60,919 nucleotides of DNA from assembly GCA_016926205.1 (NCBI GenBank), contig JAFGPB010000087.1, positions 1 to 60,919 of the forward strand, read 5' to 3'. A program made the position numbers and the translations under genes. Of this stretch, positions 36,746 to 45,062 are shown one piece after another (position 1 is the stretch's first letter; every line of letters starts with the position of its first letter). A model generated the notes under the pieces. The model searched no databases. It had not been told where the DNA came from and saw only the letters and a list, made by a program, of their open reading frames with translations. Origin of the DNA: Bacteroidales bacterium. Lineage in GTDB: Bacteria; Bacteroidota; Bacteroidia; Bacteroidales; UBA10428.

Positions 36746-37506
36746 CAGGCGAGCATTAATTGGGTAAGGATCACATCTGCCAGCAATATCAGAATACTGC
36801 TGTATACCACTCCCCGGGTACTGCAACGGCCCACTTCCAGTGCGCCTCCCTGAACATAGTAACCGTGAAAAGCGGTTACCGATGTGATAATAAAGGCATA
36901 AACCACTGTTTTTACCAGTGCATAAGTGATGTAAAAAGGAATGAACCAGTATTGAATGCCATATATGTAATCGGAGGAAGAAAGTGCACCGGTCACGATA
37001 CACGCCATCCATCCCCCGAAGATTCCCACAACCATGCTGATGATTGTAAGTACGGGATTGAATACCATGGTGGCAAGGATTTTCGGCAGTATGAGATAGC
37101 TTGCTGAATTGATCCCCATCATTTCCAGTGCATCAATTTGCTCGGTGATGCGCATATGACCGATTTCAGAAGCTATATTTGATCCCACCTTGCCTGCCAG
37201 AATCAGTCCCACCATGGTTGACGAAAACTCAAGCAGGATCGTGTCCCTGGCGGTAAGACCAATCAAATACAGGGGTATCCAGGAGCTCTCAAGATTATAA
37301 CGGGTTTGCAACGTGATGACCGCACCAATGAATATGGAAATGACAATCACAATGCCGATTGAATTGATCCCCAGGCTGTCAATTTCCCTGATGGTCTGTT
37401 GAAGGTAAATTTTTGTCTTCTCCGGCCGGGAAAATACCCGTGTGACAAAGATGATGTATTTACCGAAAGCTGATATGGTTTTCATCCGCAAATACTTTAA
37501 ATACAA
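36745..37506 (-). CDS. MlaE/YrbE-family ABC transporter permease
   Basis: Inner-membrane permease of an Mla-type lipid transporter, 253 residues. It shows the family segments IGIVIVISIFIGAVITLQTRYNLE, an LEFSSTMVGLILAGKVGSNIASEIG helix pair, the conserved EIGHMRITEQIDALEMMGI amphipathic loop, and four to five hydrophobic helices. It is translationally coupled to the ATPase downstream. A -7 element (TAAATTTG, 37553-37560 on the minus strand) lies 47 bp before the start. Confidence 0.92.
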   Translation of the reverse strand: MYLKYLRMKTISAFGKYIIFVTRVFSRPEKTKIYLQQTIREIDSLGINSIGIVIVISIFIGAVITLQTRYNLESSWIPLYLIGLTARDTILLEFSSTMVGLILAGKVGSNIASEIGHMRITEQIDALEMMGINSASYLILPKILATMVFNPVLTIISMVVGIFGGWMACIVTGALSSSDYIYGIQYWFIPFYITYALVKTVVYAFIITSVTAFHGYYVQGGALEVGRCSTRGVVYSSILILLADVILTQLMLA

Positions 37507-37552
37507 TAGTCAATTTAAATGTCCAGTTCAGCTGCTCATTAGGTCACTGCAT

Positions 37553-37560
37553 CAAATTTA
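37553..37560 (-). promoter_or_regulatory. -7 promoter element of mlaE-mlaF
   Basis: On the minus strand TAAATTTG matches TAnnTTTG. No -33 partner at the right distance. It implies a leader of about 40 bases. Confidence 0.4.
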
Positions 37561-37627
37561 ATTGATTCATGAAAACGATTTTATTAAATTCGCTGAAAGT
37601 TATTCAAAAAACCAATATTGACATCTG

Positions 37628-38722
37628 ATGAACAGACATCATTACTGCGTGATCATGGCAGGTGGTATCGGAAGCCGCTTCTGGCCATTGAGCAAGACCA
37701 AAAAACCAAAGCAGTTTCTTGACATTCTGGGTACAGGCAGAACATTGATCCAACAGACATTTGACCGTTTGACCCGTGTATTTCTGCCTGAAAACATCTA
37801 CATCGTCACCAACGAGGACTACAAAGACCTGGTTATTGCACAGCTGCCTGCAATCCGACCGGAGCAGCTGCTTCTTGAACCTCTGAGGCGCAATACAGCA
37901 CCGTGTATTGCCTATGCCAATCAGAAAATCGCATTCCGGGATCCCGGGGCCCTGATACTGGTAGCACCTTCAGACCATCTGATCCTGAAAGAAGGAGAAT
38001 TTCTGGAGGTTGTGAAAAAGGGACTTGCTTTTGTGAGCGAAAACGATCACATACTCACACTGGGCATTCAGCCTGACAGGCCTGAAACTGGTTACGGCTA
38101 CATTCAGGTAAATGGCGACAAAACGCAGATCGAACTCAACAAAAGCTTCCGTAAAGTAAAGACCTTCACGGAGAAACCCGATATCAAAATGGCTGAGATA
38201 TTCATCAACAGTGGTGACTTTTTCTGGAATTCCGGTATGTTTTTCTGGTCTCTGAAAACCATTAACCGTGCCTTTGATATATATCTTCCTGAAATAACCC
38301 GTTTGTTTAAGGAGGGAGCCAAATATTATAATACACCCCAGGAGGCCGAATTCATAGGCAAAGTTTATCCGAACTGCAGAAATATATCCATTGATTACGG
38401 CATCATGGAGAAAACTGATAATGTATATGTGCTGTGTTCCGATTTTGGCTGGTCCGACCTGGGTACCTGGGGCTCACTGTATGATATGATGACCAAGAAC
38501 GAAGATCAAAGCACCGTTACCGGCAAACATGTATATACATACAATACCCGCAACTGCATCATCAACCTCCCTGAAAACAAGCTTGCCGTGATTCAGGGAC
38601 TCGACGGTTACATTGTCGTTGAATCAGACAATATCCTGCTGATCTGCCGGAGAGAAGATGAGCAGAAGATCAAGAATTTTGTAAATGATGTAAAGATAGA
38701 GGAAGGAGAGTCGTTTGTGTAA
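37628..38722 (+). CDS. manC: Mannose-1-phosphate guanylyltransferase
   Basis: Makes GDP-mannose from mannose 1-phosphate and GTP for surface polysaccharides and glycoproteins. The 364-residue protein has the nucleotidyltransferase signature IMAGGIGSRFWPLSKTKKPK, LEPLRRNTAPCIAYAN, VAPSDHLI, GYGYIQVNG, FTEKPD and NSGMFFW. It is the short form lacking the C-terminal phosphomannose isomerase domain of fused enzymes. It is convergent with gldN across a hairpin terminator. Confidence 0.94.
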   Translation: MNRHHYCVIMAGGIGSRFWPLSKTKKPKQFLDILGTGRTLIQQTFDRLTRVFLPENIYIVTNEDYKDLVIAQLPAIRPEQLLLEPLRRNTAPCIAYANQKIAFRDPGALILVAPSDHLILKEGEFLEVVKKGLAFVSENDHILTLGIQPDRPETGYGYIQVNGDKTQIELNKSFRKVKTFTEKPDIKMAEIFINSGDFFWNSGMFFWSLKTINRAFDIYLPEITRLFKEGAKYYNTPQEAEFIGKVYPNCRNISIDYGIMEKTDNVYVLCSDFGWSDLGTWGSLYDMMTKNEDQSTVTGKHVYTYNTRNCIINLPENKLAVIQGLDGYIVVESDNILLICRREDEQKIKNFVNDVKIEEGESFV

Positions 38723-38752
38723 AAAAATCCGCATCCTGCCGGGCACACAATG

Positions 38753-38785
38753 AAAAGGGCGGCTTGCGGCCACCCCTTTCTTTTT
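38753..38785. terminator. Bidirectional terminator between manC and gldN
   Basis: AAAGGG (38754-38759) pairs with CCCTTT (38774-38779), with an inner GGC/GCC step and a small bulge. The stem is followed by CTTTTTC on the plus strand and TTTTCA on the minus strand. Placed between convergent stops, it can end both transcripts. Confidence 0.7.
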
Positions 38786-38797
38786 CAAAGATCTTTT

Positions 38798-39661
38798 TCA
38801 ATATTCCCACATATCGTGTTCGATGTTGAAAAGCCATTCCTTGACCTGTTCAGCCTCCAGCAGGGCATCCATACCTACTGAATAGGAATTGATTGCCCTG
38901 TTTGCGTAAACGTTTGATTCCGCGAAAATATAGCTTGAGAACCTTCGTTGCATAAAAAAGTCGTCAAAGGAAATACGCTGTGCATCATTGTTGTTGTTAA
39001 AAATCTCATGATTTGCCAGCAACGGTCTGATCTCCGGGAAATATATCCAGAATGTCTGCCTTTTCCTGATGACATCCGTCGGGAGGCCATCTTCATCAGG
39101 CTGGTTGTATACCCGTATCGGGCACAATCCAATAATTCTGACATTCATGACCGAATTGTTGCGGTCGAAGAACCACTTTTCCTTTACCAGGATCTGTTTT
39201 ACCTCATCAAGCCTTCTTTCGTTATGAATGGTCGTGTCCCTCGGCAATCCTGTATCCAGATCTATGATTCTAATGGTTTCCGTACCCGCACCCATTTCTG
39301 CATCAATCCTGCTGCGGTCAAGTGGCAGGGTAAACTCATTGTTCGGATCATCGGTGGAATACGCACGGATGCCCATGTTATCGATTCCCCAGAGAATGAG
39401 GGAAGTCAGACTGAAACGGTCCCCGATGGGTTCTGTCGGATAATACAAAGGAAGGTTCTGAAGCTGTGTCAGATCTATGATCCTGTAAATGTCCTTCGCC
39501 CATAGTACATCGGCTTCACGCACCCATGTATAGGGTATAGGATCCTTATTGGGAATGTGTTCACGTGTATACACCTCTGTCAGTATATCCTGGGTAAAAG
39601 ACCTTTGCCCGGTAACTCCAACAATTGCCAGTACCACGAAAATGAATGCTGCTCGTCTCAT
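38798..39661 (-). CDS. gldN: T9SS/gliding protein GldN (PorN)
   Basis: GldN/PorN forms the periplasmic ring with the lipoprotein GldK/PorK under the outer membrane. The 287-residue protein has a signal peptide (MRRAAFIFVVLAIVGVTGQRSF) and family traits: YTREHIPNKDPIPYTWVREADV at the start, LWAKDIYRIIDLTQLQN, PLYYPTEPIGDRFSL, KEKWFFDRNNSVMNVRIIG, SFDDFFMQRRFSSYIFAESN. It is the last gene of porP-gldKLMN, 18 bp after gldM, and ends at a strong terminator. Confidence 0.95.
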   Translation of the reverse strand: MRRAAFIFVVLAIVGVTGQRSFTQDILTEVYTREHIPNKDPIPYTWVREADVLWAKDIYRIIDLTQLQNLPLYYPTEPIGDRFSLTSLILWGIDNMGIRAYSTDDPNNEFTLPLDRSRIDAEMGAGTETIRIIDLDTGLPRDTTIHNERRLDEVKQILVKEKWFFDRNNSVMNVRIIGLCPIRVYNQPDEDGLPTDVIRKRQTFWIYFPEIRPLLANHEIFNNNNDAQRISFDDFFMQRRFSSYIFAESNVYANRAINSYSVGMDALLEAEQVKEWLFNIEHDMWEY

Positions 39662-39679
39662 CTCAACTCAATTTTGTTG

Positions 39680-41356
39680 TTAATTCAATTTCAAACTTAT
39701 GGGTGACAGAGGTCTTACTCCTCCATCCGGTCCCACTGCCCTGATGTCTTCTATATATACGGAGGCCCCTCTGCTGAGGCCGTTGATCAGATTCCGCACT
39801 TCCTGGTTGAACTGATTGCCGGTAACTTTCACATCATTGACAAAACCACCAATGATCGCCACAACAGTAAATTCCGTAACCCTGAATGTCAGGTCAAACT
39901 CAAAATCCTCCGGCATGGCAGCCACAACACCGGGCTGTGCCAGCAATACGCTTTTCGTAATGGCTCCGCTTCTCTGGTTGGCAACCATTGCAACAGGATC
40001 CGGTACGGTTTTCACCCGGAAAGGTTTAGATCCCACCTGAGTCCAGTTGCCGTTCAGCTGTGCTGAAACGGTCACTACACAATTGCCCTGCCGCATAGGG
40101 TTCATAATCCATCCGTCACCCGATCTTTTCATGGTACCGTTCGAGGCCGACGCCTGAACCTGATTGGCAGGAACTCCAGGTACTGATATCTCAACCGGAT
40201 TGTCGACCCCAAGATAAAAAACATTCATCTTGGTGGGTGAAACCACGACGCTTCCTTCCGCTACCTGGTATTCCTCATAGAAAGGCCTGCGAATGGCTCC
40301 TCCGGGTCCCTGGAATTCAAGAATCCCTCCCCATTGCTTAATGCCTGCAGTACTGCCCGACCTTTCAAAGATTCCTTTACCGGTCTGCAGATCCACTTCA
40401 ATTTGCTGATAGTTCAGTCCTTCCCTCAGCTCATATTCGACCTGTCCGGTCTCCTCATTCAAACGCTCTTCCCATGGCTGGCTTACGCCTTCCACAACAT
40501 AAATGCTGGGTGCCTGGGTAGTATCGCGGGCTGCCAGAAATATCTCAGCCTGGTAAGGATTACCCCTGATGATATAATTGGAATTGGGTATGACCACGGC
40601 TTCCAGTTCGTTGAATTTTACTTCACCCGCACTGATCTGCGCATATAAATAATTGATCATCTCCGATTCAGCGTTGCGCAAATCGATCTGCATGGATGAC
40701 ATGATGGCAAGAAATCCCATAAGCGGAGAATGTCCGAATTTGTGGATCTCCCAGACACTTTTTTCACGATTCCTCAACGCTCCCTCCTGAGCAGGAGCTT
40801 CGGTATTCAGACTCGCTTTGATTGTTTCCCTGAGCTGTTCCGGAAGATTTTCCTCACTGCCTTCAATATTCAGCAGGAATTCCCTGAATTCTTCAATATT
40901 GTTCTTGAGCAGCCTTGCCTCGCTTTTTTCGGTCAGTTCATTCCCGATCATGATGCGGTTGGGTGTATCATAATCAGTGGTTGCCTTGATGTTATCCTGA
41001 ATGATCTCGCCATCCACCACGATGTCTTCAATATTTCCCCGTTCCGCCTCGCTGAGTACTCTGATCTTCAGTCTCTGGATATAGGTATTCAGGCTGTCAG
41101 CCCTGCTTTTCACCTCAAAAGCTTTGTTGTACCATGCTGCCGTTTTGCTCTCGTTTAATAGCAATGCCTGCTCAAACTCGGAATAGATATCGCTGTTTTT
41201 TATTTCAATGGTATTCCCGGTCTTTTGAAGGCCCTCATCAATGATCTTAAAGGCATCGAGCACATCGGTTGATACATTCAGCGCCAACAATGCCGTCAGC
41301 ACCAAATACATCATGCCGATCATTTTTTGTCTCGGTGTTTCCTTACCGTGTGCCAT
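39680..41356 (-). CDS. gldM: T9SS motor/transperiplasmic protein GldM (PorM)
   Basis: GldM/PorM pairs with GldL as the proton-driven motor and spans the periplasm as a rod of four domains. The 558-residue protein starts with the short cytoplasmic tail and the single transmembrane helix IGMMYLVLTALLALNVSTDVL, then KIIDEGLQKTGNTIEIKNSD. The periplasmic part has YDTPNRIMIG, VVIPNSNYIIRGNPYQAEIF, ISVPGVPANQVQASASNG and the C-terminal domain with RVTEFTVVAIIGGFVNDVK. It lies 20 bp after gldL. Confidence 0.96.
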   Translation of the reverse strand: MAHGKETPRQKMIGMMYLVLTALLALNVSTDVLDAFKIIDEGLQKTGNTIEIKNSDIYSEFEQALLLNESKTAAWYNKAFEVKSRADSLNTYIQRLKIRVLSEAERGNIEDIVVDGEIIQDNIKATTDYDTPNRIMIGNELTEKSEARLLKNNIEEFREFLLNIEGSEENLPEQLRETIKASLNTEAPAQEGALRNREKSVWEIHKFGHSPLMGFLAIMSSMQIDLRNAESEMINYLYAQISAGEVKFNELEAVVIPNSNYIIRGNPYQAEIFLAARDTTQAPSIYVVEGVSQPWEERLNEETGQVEYELREGLNYQQIEVDLQTGKGIFERSGSTAGIKQWGGILEFQGPGGAIRRPFYEEYQVAEGSVVVSPTKMNVFYLGVDNPVEISVPGVPANQVQASASNGTMKRSGDGWIMNPMRQGNCVVTVSAQLNGNWTQVGSKPFRVKTVPDPVAMVANQRSGAITKSVLLAQPGVVAAMPEDFEFDLTFRVTEFTVVAIIGGFVNDVKVTGNQFNQEVRNLINGLSRGASVYIEDIRAVGPDGGVRPLSPISLKLN

Positions 41357-41376
41357 AAAACGCAGAGATTACTTAA

Positions 41377-42312
41377 TTATTTGTTAATGATTACATTCAT
41401 AGCCGACAACATATTTCCGTATATGCTGTTCAGTGATGTAAGGTTATCTCGAAGTTTCACGATTTCTTCCTTATACTTGCCTGTTTCATCGATGGATTCC
41501 CTGAGCCTTTTGATCATATCCTCAATGCCCGAGTAAACCTCCTGTGTCCCTTTAAGATGATCGCTACCTTCTTTGATCTGCAGCTCATATACCGCATTCA
41601 AGGCGGAAAGATTCTTGTTCAGGGCTTCGAGGTGTTGTTCATGGACACTGCCGCTCTGTGAAATGTTCTCATGTTCATTCTTAATGGTCTCTGCAATGCG
41701 CAGATAAGAATCTGATATCTCTGAACCCGATTTTGCAACCTTCTCTGCAGAATTAAGATAAGCGCTGGCCAGACTGTCAGCCGAGCTTTTTATTGCCTCT
41801 GCAGTAGTATTGTATGTCTCATTTACCGTGCCGATTGAACTGGCAGCCGACTGCATGTTGGCAAGGAACTCTTTTGTTGCCACAGATGCTGCCGAAATAT
41901 CTGCAATACTGCTTGCTGCAATGTTCAAACGCTGCAAGCCTTCACCGATGTTCTTTAATGTACTCTCATCTATATAGGTTTCACCAAGCAGATTTTCAAT
42001 TTTTTCAAGGGGTCTGCCACCAAAACCCTGGCCCAGTTCCTTCATTTCCCCCATCTCCTCTTCGTCTGACATGCCCGCCAGTTCGGGATAGACAAGTGTC
42101 CAGTCAAGCTCTTCATGAAGCGGCTCAAATGCTGAGAAAAAGAATATGATTGCTTCAGTGCAAAGTCCCAGAGTCAGGAAGAGACCTGAACCTTTCCAGT
42201 GCTGGATCTTGAACAAGGCCCCGATGATAACAACCGATGCTCCCCAGCCGTAAAGCTTAGCCATAAACTTCTTCCAACCGGAACTTTCAACTATTTGTGC
42301 CAAACTAGCCAT
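41377..42312 (-). CDS. gldL: T9SS motor protein GldL (PorL)
   Basis: GldL/PorL is the inner-membrane stator-like subunit that uses the proton gradient with GldM. Of 311 residues, the N-terminus holds two transmembrane helices (WGASVVIIGALFKIQHW and GLFLTLGLCTEAIIFFFSA). They carry the charged residues K35 and E53 expected for proton transfer (E49 in F. johnsoniae GldL by position in the second helix). A long helical, coiled-coil cytoplasmic tail follows (ALNKNLSALNAVYELQIKEG region). It is between gldK (39 bp) and gldM (20 bp). Confidence 0.95.
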   Translation of the reverse strand: MASLAQIVESSGWKKFMAKLYGWGASVVIIGALFKIQHWKGSGLFLTLGLCTEAIIFFFSAFEPLHEELDWTLVYPELAGMSDEEEMGEMKELGQGFGGRPLEKIENLLGETYIDESTLKNIGEGLQRLNIAASSIADISAASVATKEFLANMQSAASSIGTVNETYNTTAEAIKSSADSLASAYLNSAEKVAKSGSEISDSYLRIAETIKNEHENISQSGSVHEQHLEALNKNLSALNAVYELQIKEGSDHLKGTQEVYSGIEDMIKRLRESIDETGKYKEEIVKLRDNLTSLNSIYGNMLSAMNVIINK

Positions 42313-42351
42313 AGTCTTTAAACTTTAGATTAATGAACTCTTGTTATTTTT

Positions 42352-43689
42352 TCAGTTGCTGCCCATATATGAACGTACGCATCTGAATCCGATATAGGAT
42401 TTAGCGGTATCCTGATATTCATATGTCCTGCTTCCGTTCTGCAGAAAATACGCGATGTCCTTCCATGATCCGCCGCGGATCACTTTCCTTTTCATGACCG
42501 GCAGGTCGTCCGGTTTTGCATTGTAGCGGTAATCCGGATTCAGGTCATTGGTGAACAAATATGCCGATTCGTCATATGCACTGGATGTCCATTCCGCAAC
42601 ATTTCCCGCCATATCATAAAGGCCATACTCATTGGGTTGGTATGAACCGACTGCGACTGTGGTGATGCCGCCATCATCCACATATCTGCCCCTCATGGGC
42701 TTAAAATTGGCCAGGAAACATCCGTCCATGTTGCGTGAGTAATAACCTCCCCACGGGTACATGGAATTATCCAGGCCACCTCTTGCAGCATATTCCCATT
42801 CCGATTCGATAGGAAGCCTGTAATCGGGAACTCCGGGATGTCCGGTCGACCTCAGTGAAGCATTCAGGTACATAGACCTCCATATGCAAAAAGCATTCGC
42901 CTGTTTCCAGGTCACACCCACAACCGGGTAGTTGTCATAGGAAGGATGCCAGAAATAACTGGTCGTGTAAGGTTCATTGAATGAATAGGTAAAGTCGGCG
43001 ATCCAGACCAGTGTATCGGGATACACATTTACCATGTCCCTGATTACAAATGAGGAGCGGTCCATTATCTCCACCTGTTCACCCTGACTGTTGACAATGT
43101 ATCCCTCATATTCACCGGTTTCATAATTATAACGGTTCGATTTGCTGGCAGCCTGCTTCAGGTCTATCCACCAGTATTCATAATTCAGTTTCCGGGTATC
43201 AATTTCCTTTTTGTAGAAAAACCTTTCCTGCTGATTCAGATACAGATCACTCAATATTTCATTGATCTCCTCATCTCTCATATCAATTCTTGTTTCCCAG
43301 TTAATGGCAGGAGGATCAATCAGATTGCCATATTCATCTTCTGTGATGAGAAAATCATCAAGCTGTTCACCCAGCATTCTTCTCATGATTGAATCCCTGA
43401 CCCAGAATACGAACTGCCTGTACTCATTATTGGTTATTTCGGTCTCATCCATCCAGAATGCACCGGTCGTAACGGTTTTGGTCAATGATGACTGTGCCCA
43501 GGCTGCATCCTGATCATTGGGCCCCATATTGTAAGAACCTTGTGGAATGAAAACCATACCATAAGGATCGGGCTCATAGAACTTGGATCTGTTATCAACA
43601 CCAGTCAGTTCTCCTCCCTGATAGCTGCCGGAGCAACCGCTGATCACAGCCAGTAACAGAACAAAACCTGCACAAATTAGCTTTTTCAT
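42352..43689 (-). CDS. gldK: T9SS/gliding lipoprotein GldK (PorK)
   Basis: GldK/PorK is the outer-membrane lipoprotein of the T9SS ring with GldN. The 445-residue protein has a lipoprotein signal (AVISGCSGSYQ, lipidated Cys19) and a formylglycine-generating-enzyme-like (SUMF1) fold: MVFIPQGSYNMGPND, TKTVTTGAFWMDETEITNNE, YPVVGVTWKQANAFCIWRS, LPIESEWEYAARGG, MAGNVAEWTSSAYDE and VIRGGSWKDIAY. The fold is structural in this family, not catalytic. It lies 90 bp after porP; that gap has a 31-bp tandem repeat. Confidence 0.95.
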   Translation of the reverse strand: MKKLICAGFVLLLAVISGCSGSYQGGELTGVDNRSKFYEPDPYGMVFIPQGSYNMGPNDQDAAWAQSSLTKTVTTGAFWMDETEITNNEYRQFVFWVRDSIMRRMLGEQLDDFLITEDEYGNLIDPPAINWETRIDMRDEEINEILSDLYLNQQERFFYKKEIDTRKLNYEYWWIDLKQAASKSNRYNYETGEYEGYIVNSQGEQVEIMDRSSFVIRDMVNVYPDTLVWIADFTYSFNEPYTTSYFWHPSYDNYPVVGVTWKQANAFCIWRSMYLNASLRSTGHPGVPDYRLPIESEWEYAARGGLDNSMYPWGGYYSRNMDGCFLANFKPMRGRYVDDGGITTVAVGSYQPNEYGLYDMAGNVAEWTSSAYDESAYLFTNDLNPDYRYNAKPDDLPVMKRKVIRGGSWKDIAYFLQNGSRTYEYQDTAKSYIGFRCVRSYMGSN

Positions 43690-43700
43690 AATCCAATAGA

Positions 43701-43762
43701 TTTTACCATTAAAACAAGCTCTTCAATACTTTTTTACCATTAAAACAAGCTCTTCAATACTT
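43701..43762. repeat. Perfect 31-bp tandem duplication between porP and gldK
   Basis: Two identical 31-bp units at 43701-43731 and 43732-43762, each containing TTTTACCATTAAAACAAG. They lie in the leader of gldK, 17 bp after the porP stop. Because they are part of the polycistronic mRNA they could affect the ratio of PorP to GldK, but the function is unknown. Confidence 0.92.
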
Positions 43763-43779
43763 TAACAACTCATACAATT

Positions 43780-44748
43780 TTATAAAAACCTGATACTCTT
43801 ATATTTTTCCGGAACTCTTTCGATTCCGATAATAAAATCATAGCCAATCATGACTTCATGTGAACCTTTTGAATAATTCGACAAGGCCGATGTATCAAAA
43901 TCATAGGAATAACCGATTTTTACGCCGTTCAGGATGTTCACGCCTGCCATCCCTACAACAGCCGAGCCAACTCTATAGGTAACGCCGGCCCATAACTTTT
44001 TATTGTACATGAAAACCGTGTTTAAATCAATTTTTGTAGCGCGGGTATCCGACTGAATGAAAACCGAAGGCTGTAACTCGAATGCAGGATTGGACAACTG
44101 CAGGGTATAACCTGCAGTCAGATAAAAATGCCTGATTACCTTTTCTTTCGCTTCCGAAAGGGAAGATGAAACACCTTCAGTCTGATATACAAATTCATCC
44201 TGCATGATGTGAGTGGATGACAATCCTACATAAAGTTCGTCGGTCTGGTAAAATACCCCGGCACCTATATCAAAGACAAACTCGTTTTGTTTTCCTGTCG
44301 GTATTGCGGCATCCTGATCGGGTGAGATGTGTATGGGGGATGAAGGGATGCTCCATACCGGATCAAGTTTACGGTTCAGAAAACTGCCGCTGATACCCAG
44401 ACCAAGCCTGCCGGTTCCCAGGGTAAACTGATATGCATAGGACAGTGAAAGATTTATATCCTGGTTGAATCCGATCTCATCATAATAAATGGAAAGACCT
44501 GCACCGTGGTTGGCTCCAAACAGCCTGAACGGAGCACTCAGGTTCAGGATGACATCCCTCGGGGCTCCCTCTATTCCTACCCATTGCTGCCTCATTATTG
44601 CATGCGTTGAGATCATGTCACTGCTTCCAGCGAAACCGGGATTTATGGATATATGATCGTACATATAATGACTTACCTGTCTTTCCTGTTGTGCTTCGGC
44701 AGATATAAAAACTGTCAAAGCAAAAAATACCAAGATTGATTTTTTCAT
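43780..44748 (-). CDS. T9SS outer-membrane protein PorP/SprF family
   Basis: PorP/SprF proteins are outer-membrane barrels linked to T9SS cargo and the PorKN ring. The 322-residue protein has a signal peptide (MKKSILVFFALTVFISAEAQ|Q) and the family opening QVSHYMYDHISINPGFAGSS, then repeated beta-strands (NHGAGLSIYYDEIGFN, NLSLSYAYQFTLGTGRLGLG, YVGLSSTHIMQ, LWAGVTYRVGSAVVGMAGVN, IGYSYDFDTSALSNYSKGSHEVMIGY). It is the first gene of the porP-gldKLMN operon, as in P. gingivalis. Multiple paralogs usually exist, so I give no symbol. Confidence 0.92.
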   Translation of the reverse strand: MKKSILVFFALTVFISAEAQQERQVSHYMYDHISINPGFAGSSDMISTHAIMRQQWVGIEGAPRDVILNLSAPFRLFGANHGAGLSIYYDEIGFNQDINLSLSYAYQFTLGTGRLGLGISGSFLNRKLDPVWSIPSSPIHISPDQDAAIPTGKQNEFVFDIGAGVFYQTDELYVGLSSTHIMQDEFVYQTEGVSSSLSEAKEKVIRHFYLTAGYTLQLSNPAFELQPSVFIQSDTRATKIDLNTVFMYNKKLWAGVTYRVGSAVVGMAGVNILNGVKIGYSYDFDTSALSNYSKGSHEVMIGYDFIIGIERVPEKYKSIRFL

Positions 44749-44821
44749 ATTTTTACTATCCTACTTTAATTGCTTTTATCAGATAGTGCCTGATTGAGCC
44801 TATAATATAAAGTAAAATAAG

Positions 44822-44850
44822 CAAAAATATTGTTTACCAACAAATCAAAA
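44822..44850 (-). promoter_or_regulatory. Candidate promoter of the T9SS operon
   Basis: On the minus strand TATTTTTG (44822-44829) fits TAnnTTTG; TTTTG (44846-44850) is a -33 candidate at 16 bp, somewhat short. Transcription would start near 44816, about 67 bp before porP. The -33 element touches the inverted repeat at 44850-44869. Confidence 0.4.
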
Positions 44851-44869
44851 TTAACAGCCTCCTGTTAAT
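44850..44869. promoter_or_regulatory. Inverted repeat at the porP-gldKLMN promoter
   Basis: ATTAACAG and CTGTTAAT are perfect 8-base arms around a four-base centre (CCTC). The position next to the -33 element suggests an operator for a dimeric regulator; a hairpin is the alternative. The 314-bp region between porP and the arginase-like gene has no gene; it also has an AT-rich tract with T8 and A9 runs at about 44930-44951. Confidence 0.45.
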
Positions 44870-45034
44870 AAACTTCAAATTGAAAACGTCTTATTATACT
44901 GATTTGTTAAAAGAATGTTACCTCTGCATCATTTTTTTTCCAAAAAAAAACAAATCAGCATTTTCGGGCCGGTAAAAGCCAAATGTGAACACAACAGATG
45001 ATATAGGGCAGCAAAATACCGTTAACGGAATGTG

Positions 45035-45062
45035 CAGTTTACAAACGGCAGTTTACAAACGG
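45035..45062. repeat. Perfect 14-bp tandem duplication after the arginase-like gene
   Basis: CAGTTTACAAACGG occurs twice in a row, ending on the base directly before the stop codon of the minus-strand gene (45063-45065). It is the fourth short tandem duplication beside a stop codon in this window. Confidence 0.92.

Noticed and set aside
36746-37012. 89-codon N-terminal extension of the MlaF-like ATPase
   Set aside because: It overlaps mlaE in another frame and has no ABC-family content; ATG 36745 gives the standard length.
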